A stretch of DNA of 5,624 nucleotides from CAXSEF01 sp964236695 (GTDB lineage: Bacteria; Pseudomonadota; Alphaproteobacteria; Acetobacterales; Acetobacteraceae): NCBI GenBank assembly GCA_964236695.1, contig CAXSFU010000129.1, forward strand, positions 1-5,624. Reading direction: 5' to 3'. The notes beneath the pieces are model-generated. The model made no database searches. It was not told where the DNA came from and saw only the letters and a list, made by a program, of their open reading frames with translations. This document shows, piece after piece, positions 1 through 5,494 of the stretch (positions are counted from its first letter, which is position 1; the number at the start of each line of letters is the position of its first letter). A program made the translations under genes and the position numbers.

Positions 1-27
1 CTGAGCGATATCGGCATGGTGCCGTAA
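1..27 (+). CDS. Possible 3' end of an upstream plus-strand gene (partial)
   Basis: Frame 1 is open from the window edge and reads LSDIGMVP before a TAA at 25-27. The other two plus frames look less like a gene end: one stops at once, and the third runs on through the downstream hairpins. A plus-strand gene ending here would suit the hairpins at 65-108, which are followed by a pyrimidine/T-rich run in the plus direction. Eight residues cannot identify a product. The base composition here (about 47% GC over the first 60 bases) is unlike the rest of the window, so the gene may belong to a mobile element. It could equally be non-coding. Confidence 0.25.
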   Translation: MSDIGMVP

Positions 28-64
28 AACAGCATTTATCGAACAGCCTCTTAAGAAGTGGATT

Positions 65-108
65 CCAAAGGCTCGGCCTTTGGCGGGGTCCAGGGACAGA
101 GCCCCTGG
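65..108 (+). terminator. Tandem hairpins, probable transcription terminator
   Basis: Two hairpins lie back to back. The first is CCAAAGGC (65-72) / GCCTTTGG (76-83), a perfect 8-bp stem with a 3-nt TCG loop. The second is CCAGGG (90-95) / CCCTGG (103-108), a 6-bp stem with a 7-nt loop. In the plus direction the second is followed by a T-rich run (CCTTTCTTT, 109-117), as in an intrinsic terminator for a gene entering from the left. The stems are symmetric, so they could also end the minus-strand operon arriving from the right. The stacked layout resembles intergenic repeats I recall from Acetobacteraceae, which is an inference. Confidence 0.6.
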
Positions 109-122
109 CCTTTCTTTCCTGA

Positions 123-139
123 CCGGTCGAAGCGACCGG
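123..139 (-). terminator. Hairpin just after the aldolase stop codon
   Basis: CCGGTCG (123-129) and CGACCGG (133-139) form a perfect 7-bp stem with a 3-nt loop. It starts 9 nt beyond the minus-strand stop codon at 149-151. The placement fits the 3' end of the permease-aldolase transcript. No T tract follows in the minus direction, so it may be a stabilising 3' hairpin or act together with the hairpins at 65-108 instead of terminating alone. Confidence 0.45.
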
Positions 140-148
140 CCGCCGGCA

Positions 149-964
149 TCAGTCGAGCATGTCGGGCTGCGACTGGACCAGCTGGTTGTAGATCGTCTGG
201 AAGTGCAGCCAGCCGATGAAGTCGTTGCCGACATGGTCCAGGCTGTACTGCGCGGTCTTGTCGGACAGCAGCTGCGGCTTGATTCCCGATGCCTCGACCT
301 GCAGCTGCACCTGGCAGCAGCGCTCCAGCGCGATGAACCAGAACGCCGCGTCGTCGATGCTGTGCCGGCTGGTGGTCAGCAGGCCGTGGTTCTGGTGCAG
401 CACGCCCCGGTAGCGGCCGATCTGCGCCGCGATCGACAGCCCGCTCTCCTTCTCCACCGCCACCGCACCGGCGGAGGCGCCGATCACCGCGTGGTTGCCG
501 TAGAAGCACGCGGCGTCCTGGCTCAGCATGTCGAGCGGCCGCCCGGTGGCGCACCAGGCGGTGCCGTAGGTCGTGTGCGCGTGGCACATCGCCATCACGT
601 CGGGGTGCGCGTCGTGCACGGCCGAGTGCAGCACGAAGCCCGCGCGGTTGATGGCGTGCTGGCCTTCCACGACGTTGCCCGAGTGGTCGGCGAGCACCAG
701 GTTCGACATCCGCACCTGGGAGAAGTGCACGCACATCGGGTTGGTCCAGTACAGCTCCGGCCGCTCCGGGTCGCGCACCGTGAGGTGGCCCGCGAAGCCG
801 TAGTCGAAGCCGTGCAGCGCGAAGGCGCGGGTGGCCGCGACCAGGTGCTGCTTGCGGTACTCGCGCTCCTCGGCGAAGGAGCCGAACTTCGGGATCTCGG
901 GAAAGATCAGGCCGGGCTGTTCCGGCTGGTAGATGGAGATCCGGTCGTCGACGGCGTCGAGCAT
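149..964 (-). CDS. Class II aldolase/adducin family protein
   Basis: This is a 271-residue protein with the class II aldolase/adducin fold, a zinc-dependent cytoplasmic family that cleaves or epimerises sugar phosphates and hydroxy acids. The metal site is visible: H128 and H130 in CHAHTTYG, and H193 in HQNHGLLTT. The substrate-side signature DYGFAGHLTVRDP lies at 54-66, and FYGNHAVIG at 154-162. In fuculose-phosphate aldolase a catalytic Glu sits four residues before a conserved His. Here that place (before H113, in NRAGFVLH) is Gly109, as in the adducin-like branch. Ordinary aldol cleavage by the textbook mechanism is therefore doubtful. The ATG at 964 is supported by an AAGGA/AAAGGA ribosome site about 8 nt upstream. 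The gene begins 53 nt after the permease stop on the same strand, so the two are probably co-transcribed. Family assignment is firm; the substrate is unknown. Confidence 0.92.
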   Translation of the reverse strand: MLDAVDDRISIYQPEQPGLIFPEIPKFGSFAEEREYRKQHLVAATRAFALHGFDYGFAGHLTVRDPERPELYWTNPMCVHFSQVRMSNLVLADHSGNVVEGQHAINRAGFVLHSAVHDAHPDVMAMCHAHTTYGTAWCATGRPLDMLSQDAACFYGNHAVIGASAGAVAVEKESGLSIAAQIGRYRGVLHQNHGLLTTSRHSIDDAAFWFIALERCCQVQLQVEASGIKPQLLSDKTAQYSLDHVGNDFIGWLHFQTIYNQLVQSQPDMLD

Positions 965-972
965 GGCAGGTG

Positions 973-982
973 TCCTTTCCTT
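973..982 (-). promoter_or_regulatory. Ribosome binding site of the aldolase gene
   Basis: Read on the minus strand, this purine run (AAGGAAAGGA) ends 8 nt before the ATG at 964. It fixes that ATG as the start within a longer open frame that extends far upstream. Confidence 0.65.
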
Positions 983-1017
983 AAAGTGTCGCCCGGCCCC
1001 CGAAGGGGAACACAGGG

Positions 1018-2322
1018 TCAGCGGTTGACGATCCGCCCCGGCATGGAGAGCGCGAGCAGGCTGCCGGCGACGATGCTGGCGGCCAGCGTGTAGACGCCGA
1101 GGTCGGTGGAGTGAGTCCGGTCGATGATCCAGCCGATCACGTACGGACTGACGAAGCCCGCGAGGTTGCCGACCGAGTTGATCACCGCGATCCCGGTGGC
1201 CGCAGCCGCCCCGGCCAGCATCGCGGTCGGCAGGCACCAGAACTGAGACAGCGTGGCCATCACGCCGACGGTCGCCACCGTGAGCCCGGCCATCGCGATC
1301 GTGGTGTCGCCGTGCGCGCCCACCGCGACCAGCCAGCCAAGCGCGCCGACCAGCCCCGGCACCGCGAGGTGCCAGCGCCGCTCGCGGGCCGCGTCGGAGC
1401 GGCGGCTGACGAGGACCATGGCGACGGCGCCGCAGCCGTACGGCAGCACGGTGAGCAGGCCGATGGCGAACGGACTCGCCACGCCCGCGCCCTTGATCAG
1501 CGTCGGCAGCCAGAAACCGACGCCGTAGAGGCCCATGATGAAGCAGAAGTACACCGTGCACAGCAGCCACACGTGCGGGTTGGTGAAGCCGTCGCGCAGA
1601 GAGTGCGACTGCACGCACTCGCGGTCGCGCGCGACGTTGCGGGCGAGCAGCGCCTTCTCGGCGGGCGAGAGCCAGCGCGCGGCCTCGATGCCGTTGTCGA
1701 GGTAGAGCAGCACGGCGATGCCCATCACCACCGAGGGCACCGCCTCCAGCAGGAACAGCCACTGCCAGCCAGACAGGCCCGCCACCTCGCCCATCGCTTG
1801 CATGATCCAGCCGGACAGCGGGCCGCCGACCACGCCGGCAACAGGGATGCCGGTCATGAACAGCGCGATGATCCCGCCGCGACGCTCCGCCGGGTACCAG
1901 TAGGTGAGATAGAGGATCACCCCGGGGAACAGCCCCGCCTCGGCCACGCCCAGCAGGAAACGCAGGGTGTAGAACGCCAGCGGCGTGGTCACGAACACCA
2001 TGGCGCCGGACAGCACGGCCCACGTCAGCATCACCCGCGCGATCCACACCCGCGCGCCCACCCTGTGCAGGATGATGTTGCTCGGCACCTCGAACACGAA
2101 GTAGCCGAGAAAGAAGATTCCGGCGCCGAGGCCATAGACCGTCTCGCTGAAGTGCAGCGCGCCGAGCATCTGCAGCTTGGCGAAGCCGACGTTGACCCGG
2201 TCCAGATACGCGACGACGTAGCACAGGAACAGGAACGGGATCAGGCGCCAGGTGACCTTGGCGTAGACCGACTGCTCCGTGCGCCCGGGAAACGGAATCT
2301 CTCCGGCGAACGCCTGGGACAT
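1018..2322 (-). CDS. MFS transporter, anion:cation symporter (ACS) type
   Basis: This is a 434-residue inner-membrane permease of the major facilitator superfamily, expected to have 12 transmembrane helices. The family signature after helix 1 is clear: YLDRVNVGFAKLQM at 39-52. It is followed by GYFVFEVPSNIIL (73-85) and a loop with HRVGARVW (86-93). RFLLGVAEAGLFPG (121-134) leads to the YWYPAERRG segment (141-149). These are typical of ACS members, which include tartrate, phthalate, glucarate and galactonate/hexuronate transporters that take up organic anions with protons. I start it at the ATG at 2322 (MSQAFAG), which has AGGA 5 nt upstream. A start 21 codons earlier (2385) is possible, but it would run into the regulatory gap and adds a charged, non-family leader. 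It is first in an operon with the aldolase gene and divergent from the LysR gene. The likely cargo is a small carboxylate or sugar acid; this is inferred from family and context only. Confidence 0.92.
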   Translation of the reverse strand: MSQAFAGEIPFPGRTEQSVYAKVTWRLIPFLFLCYVVAYLDRVNVGFAKLQMLGALHFSETVYGLGAGIFFLGYFVFEVPSNIILHRVGARVWIARVMLTWAVLSGAMVFVTTPLAFYTLRFLLGVAEAGLFPGVILYLTYWYPAERRGGIIALFMTGIPVAGVVGGPLSGWIMQAMGEVAGLSGWQWLFLLEAVPSVVMGIAVLLYLDNGIEAARWLSPAEKALLARNVARDRECVQSHSLRDGFTNPHVWLLCTVYFCFIMGLYGVGFWLPTLIKGAGVASPFAIGLLTVLPYGCGAVAMVLVSRRSDAARERRWHLAVPGLVGALGWLVAVGAHGDTTIAMAGLTVATVGVMATLSQFWCLPTAMLAGAAAATGIAVINSVGNLAGFVSPYVIGWIIDRTHSTDLGVYTLAASIVAGSLLALSMPGRIVNR

Positions 2323-2434
2323 GATCGTCCTGAACTCCCCCAAAGGTTCGCGCCACCGTTGGCCGGCGTGCGCGGATTGGCCCAAGCGTCGGACGCGGCG
2401 CCTCGCTTGACAAACGACGAGTTTTCACCGTCGC
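2323..2434. promoter_or_regulatory. Divergent promoter/operator region between permease and LysR genes
   Basis: This is the 112-bp gap between two divergent starts. It contains an exact TTGACA at 2407-2412, which could be the plus-strand -35 of the regulator gene. The same bases read TTGTCA on the minus strand. No good -10 sits at 17 bp on either side. Short dyads are present: TTGGCCCAA (2377-2385), GCGTC-G-GACGC (2386-2396), and AAAC-GACGA-GTTT (2412-2424), which extends imperfectly to TGA...TCA (2408-2427). TTGGCC also occurs twice in direct orientation, at 2359 and 2377. LysR regulators commonly bind such interrupted dyads between themselves and a divergent target operon, so this is the expected operator region. 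Which dyad is used cannot be decided by reading. Confidence 0.6.
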
Positions 2435-3388
2435 ATGAATCGAATTCAGCCGAACGACATGCGCCAGATCCCGAGCTTCCTCGCACTCAGGGCTTTCGAG
2501 GCCGCTGCCCGGCTGGAAAGCTTCGTGCTGGCCAGCGAGGAGCTGCACCTCACGCCGTCGGCGATCAGCCATCAGGTGCGCGCGCTGGAGGAGCACTTCG
2601 GCCGGCTGCTGTTCGTGCGCCGCAACCGCCAGGTCGAACTGACGCCGGAGGGGAGCAGCCTGCTGGGGCGGCTCACCCCCGCGCTCGACGCCCTGGAGGC
2701 GGCATGCGCCGAGGCCGGGCGGGCGCCGCCCGGACAGACGCTGTGCGTGCACTGCGCGCCCTCCTTCGCGTCGAAGTGGCTGGGGCCGCGCCTGCCGCTG
2801 TTCATGCGCCGCCATCCCGGCATCGGCATCCGCCTGTCGGCCAGCGCCGAGCCGATCGACCTCGTGCGCCAGGAAGGGCTCGACCTGGCGATCGCCTACG
2901 GCACGGTGGCGCCGCGTCGCGGGATCGTGGTGGAGGCGCTGGGAGTCGAGCAGGTGGCGGCCCTCGCGGCGCCCGACCTTGCCCGGCAGTGCGAGCCGCT
3001 CGATCCCGCCGCGCTGCTGCGCCTGACCCTGATCGAGTCCGTGGTCAGCCCGGTGCGATGGGGGGAGTGGTTCGGCCTGAACGGTCTGGCGCCGCCCGCC
3101 GCGGCGCCCGCGCCCAGGCCCTCGTTCGACCGCGCCGCCCTGGCGGTGTCGGCGGCGGTGCAGGGGCTCGGCGTCGTGCTGGAAAGCACGCGCTTCGCCC
3201 AGGAGGAGATCGCGCGGGGCGAGCTGGTGCTGCTGGGCGGCCGGGCGGTGCGCCCCGTGGCGCGCGAGCTGCACTTCCTGTGCTTCCGCGCCGCGCAGCG
3301 CGACCTGCCCAAGGTCCTGGCGTTCCGTGGCTGGCTGCTGGAAACGCTCGGGCGGGAGCCGGTCGATGCGGCGCCGGGCCGGAGCTGA
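2435..3388 (+). CDS. LysR-family transcriptional regulator (GcvA-like)
   Basis: This is a 317-residue one-component DNA-binding regulator. The N-terminal winged helix-turn-helix covers about residues 14-73: FLALRAFEAAARLESFVLA leads to the recognition segment LTPSAISHQVRALEEHFG (39-56) and the wing LLFVRRNRQVELTPEG (58-73). This wording is typical of the GcvA-like branch. The rest (about 95-305) is the periplasmic-binding-protein-like effector domain, with CVHCAPSFASKWLGPRLP near the usual start of its first lobe. Family members usually begin a few residues before the LPSLxALRAFEAA block, so the ATG at 2459 (MRQIPSF) is an alternative start. Neither start has a strong ribosome site. If the TTGACA at 2407 is the -35, transcription would begin near or after 2435, which favours 2459. 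The gene is divergent from the permease-aldolase operon and probably controls it in response to a small organic acid. It converges with the helicase gene across a 60-bp gap. Confidence 0.93.
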   Translation: MNRIQPNDMRQIPSFLALRAFEAAARLESFVLASEELHLTPSAISHQVRALEEHFGRLLFVRRNRQVELTPEGSSLLGRLTPALDALEAACAEAGRAPPGQTLCVHCAPSFASKWLGPRLPLFMRRHPGIGIRLSASAEPIDLVRQEGLDLAIAYGTVAPRRGIVVEALGVEQVAALAAPDLARQCEPLDPAALLRLTLIESVVSPVRWGEWFGLNGLAPPAAAPAPRPSFDRAALAVSAAVQGLGVVLESTRFAQEEIARGELVLLGGRAVRPVARELHFLCFRAAQRDLPKVLAFRGWLLETLGREPVDAAPGRS

Positions 3389-3448
3389 TCGCGGCCGCGT
3401 ACGGGCGGACAGCCGGCGCGACTGCGGCACCGGCGCCTCCCGAGGGCG
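3389..3448. other. Short convergent intergenic gap
   Basis: Sixty GC-rich bases separate the stop codons of the LysR gene (plus) and the helicase gene (minus). There is a GCGGCCGC palindrome at 3391-3398 and a weak GCCGG (3412-3416) / CCGGC (3430-3434) stem with a 13-nt loop. There is no T tract, so I do not call an intrinsic terminator. Confidence 0.5.
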
Positions 3449-5494
3449 TCACTCCTCACCGCCGCGGGCCTTGCGAAGCGGCGCCGCCCTGCCCCGTGTT
3501 CCGCCCGCCCGCCCGACCGGCGGCGTCCACCCGCCGCCGCGCCGCCCGGCGTCCCAGGCGTAGCGCGCGTCGCCATCCAGCAGGCCCAGGTGGTCGCGCA
3601 GCCGGTTGCGCCCCAGCCACGCCACCGCCGCCTCCAGCTCCGCAAGGTTCATCTCCGCGCGCCCCTTGCCGAGCACGCGCTTCAGCACCGCGTTGTAGGC
3701 GTGGAAGCCGCGCCGGCGCGGGTCGTGCGCCTCCGCCGCGTCCTCCACCGCCTGCGCCGCGACCAGCTCGGCGACGCTCGAGCGCAGCCGCCGCTCCACC
3801 CGGCTCGGCGCTTCCAGCAGCTCGCCCTGCCCCGATCCCGCAAGACCCTCTGCCAGACCCTCGGCCAGACCCTCCGGCCGCCCCATCGCCAGCTCCGGCC
3901 CGGGACGCAGCACGGCGTAGCGCATCGCCAGGGCGTTGCTTTCCAGCGGCACGATGCCCCGCTCCTCGCGCTCCAGCGACAGCCGCTCCGCCAGCCACAG
4001 CGGCAGGTCGCCCTGCCGGCGCGCCGGGCGCGGCCGCGCCCGGGTGCCCTGCTCCTGCTCCATGCGCCAGCGGAACCGCGCGAAGAACGGGTCGTCGGGG
4101 TGGAACACCAGCGCCTCCTGGTCCTCGTACGGCCCGGCGTGCGGGTCCACCCGGGTGGCGCGCGCCACCATCTGCTCCAGCCACGGGCGCGAGCGGATGT
4201 GGGTCAGCGCCGCCACCACCGCGACCTCCGGCGCGTCCAGCCCCTCGTAGGCCATCGCCACCGTGACCAGCACGCTCGGCTCCGCCAGCAGCCGGAAGGC
4301 GGCCAGAGTGTCGTGCGCGTCGCGCTCGTCCGAGGTCGCGAGCCGCACCGTGTCGCACGCGGCCCTCGGCACCCAGCCGCGCAGCAGCGCCAGGTAGCGC
4401 CGCGCCTGCTCCTGGTCGGGGGCCACCACCAGCAGCTTGCCCAGGCCGCGGCGCGCCTCGCCGGTGTCCCGCCCTGCCCCGCCTACCGCCCCGCCCGCCG
4501 CAGCGCCCGCATCCCCGCCCTGGCACGCCCTGCGCCGCGCGCGCAGCCGGCGGGTCGCGTCGAACGCTTCGCGCAGCAGGGCGTCGGCGAAGCCAGTGCG
4601 CAGCGCGGTGAACAGCGCCGGGCGCGTGGTCTCCGACGGGTGTGCGCCGCCCAGCCGGTGCGGGCCGAGCTGTGGCCGGGTGCGGTCCGGCCCCGGCTCT
4701 GCCAGCCAGCTTGCCTCGCCGTCCAGCGCGCCGAAGCGCACCGGCAGCACCGCGCGCTCGGACAGCGCCTGCGCCCGCGAATAGCCCACCACCGCCCAGC
4801 CGGGCGCAGCAAGGTCGACCTCGTCGCCCTTGCGCGCGGCCCCCTGCCCCGCCGCGCCGGCGCGGCGATACGGCAGCCACAGGATGCGGCGCCCGTCCGC
4901 GCGCTCCAGCGTGCCGGACAGCAGCAGCCGCACCCGGGCCTGCGACAGCAGCGGCAGCAGCGCCGCCGACCACGCCGCCGCAGGGTCCGGCCCGTCCGCC
5001 CCGGAGCCGCCCCCCGCCGCCGCCAGGGCCGGCAGATGGTGCGCCTCGTCCAGCACCAGCAGCGTCGGGTGGCGGCGGAACTCGGCCAGGTGCAGCGCCG
5101 GGGCGGCGGCCACCGCCTGGTAGGTGGTCACGTAGCCGGCCAGCCCGCGGCAAGGGTCGGGCGCATTCTCGGCCGCGCGCACCGACAGCGCGTGCCCCAG
5201 CGCCAGGCGCCATCCCGGGTCGGCGAACGCCTCCTCGGCCTGCAGGCGCAGGCTGTCGCGCGGCACCACCCAGCACACGCGCGCCACCACGCCGGCGGCG
5301 GTCAGGGCGTGCGCCGCCAGCACCGGCAGCAGGCTCTTGCCGCCGCCGGGAGTCACCGCCGCCAGGATGTCGGCCACCCCGGACGCCTCGCCCGATGCCA
5401 CCGCGCGCGCGATGCCGAGCAGCTGGGCCTGATGGGTGCGGAGCGGACGCGACAGAAGGGACAAAGACGAGCAACACCAAATTAGGAGAGACAA
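3449..5494 (-). CDS. Superfamily 2 DEAD/DEAH-box helicase with C-terminal extension
   Basis: This frame of 681 codons encodes an ATP-dependent nucleic-acid translocase or helicase with two RecA-like domains. Visible motifs: an LRTHQ segment (18-22); Walker A TPGGGKS (48-54); motif Ia WVVPRDSLRLQ (74-84); GYVTTYQAV (119-127); Walker B DEAHH (148-152); motif III SGT (192-194). In the second lobe are KLLVVAPDQEQARRYL (352-367), motif V VTVAMAYEGLDAPEV (409-423), and motif VI RSRPWLEQMVARATRVD (433-449) with arginine fingers R444 and R447. A Gly/Ala/Arg-rich low-complexity linker lies at about 317-350. After residue 450 comes a non-motor extension with an EGLA repeat and a basic segment, FHAYNAVLKRVLGKGRAEMNLAELEAAVAWL, whose role is unknown to me. 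All key ATPase residues are intact. The start is the weak point: the frame offers only TTG codons (5494, and ten codons later) before the motor, with no well-placed ribosome site. Codons 1-14 (CTA, ATT, TGT and similar) are unlike the rest. The true N-terminus may be missing. The substrate and pathway are unassigned. Confidence 0.88.
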   Translation of the reverse strand: MSLLIWCCSSLSLLSRPLRTHQAQLLGIARAVASGEASGVADILAAVTPGGGKSLLPVLAAHALTAAGVVARVCWVVPRDSLRLQAEEAFADPGWRLALGHALSVRAAENAPDPCRGLAGYVTTYQAVAAAPALHLAEFRRHPTLLVLDEAHHLPALAAAGGGSGADGPDPAAAWSAALLPLLSQARVRLLLSGTLERADGRRILWLPYRRAGAAGQGAARKGDEVDLAAPGWAVVGYSRAQALSERAVLPVRFGALDGEASWLAEPGPDRTRPQLGPHRLGGAHPSETTRPALFTALRTGFADALLREAFDATRRLRARRRACQGGDAGAAAGGAVGGAGRDTGEARRGLGKLLVVAPDQEQARRYLALLRGWVPRAACDTVRLATSDERDAHDTLAAFRLLAEPSVLVTVAMAYEGLDAPEVAVVAALTHIRSRPWLEQMVARATRVDPHAGPYEDQEALVFHPDDPFFARFRWRMEQEQGTRARPRPARRQGDLPLWLAERLSLEREERGIVPLESNALAMRYAVLRPGPELAMGRPEGLAEGLAEGLAGSGQGELLEAPSRVERRLRSSVAELVAAQAVEDAAEAHDPRRRGFHAYNAVLKRVLGKGRAEMNLAELEAAVAWLGRNRLRDHLGLLDGDARYAWDAGRRGGGWTPPVGRAGGTRGRAAPLRKARGGEE
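3843..3879 (-). repeat. Three tandem 12-bp units inside the helicase gene
   Basis: On the plus strand AGACCCTCTGCC (3843-3854) is followed by AGACCCTCGGCC (3855-3866) and AGACCCTCCGGCC (3867-3879, one extra base). They encode three consecutive EGLA units (PEGLAEGLAEGLAG) in the hinge after the motor domains. The unit length is a multiple of three, so copy-number change would keep the frame. This looks like a linker of variable length. Confidence 0.7.

Noticed and set aside
2322..2385. Upstream start for the permease giving 21 more residues
   Set aside because: The extra residues are not typical of the family and would occupy the divergent regulatory gap. The ATG at 2322 has a nearby AGGA and gives the usual N-terminus.
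149..3430. A single very long minus-strand open frame covering the aldolase and continuing far upstream
   Set aside because: Only the last 271 codons are protein-like. The upstream part is an arginine/glutamine/alanine-rich antisense or shifted reading of the permease and LysR genes, caused by high GC. The ribosome site before 964 sets the true start.
1111..4266. A plus-strand open frame of over 1000 codons
   Set aside because: It lies antisense to the permease and helicase and out of frame with LysR. Its composition (Pro/Arg/Ala/His-rich, no motifs) is that of a GC-driven shadow frame.
3590..5485. Plus-strand open frame of 631 codons opposite the helicase
   Set aside because: It is antisense to a gene with intact ATPase motifs and reads as an Arg/Gln/His-rich shadow frame.
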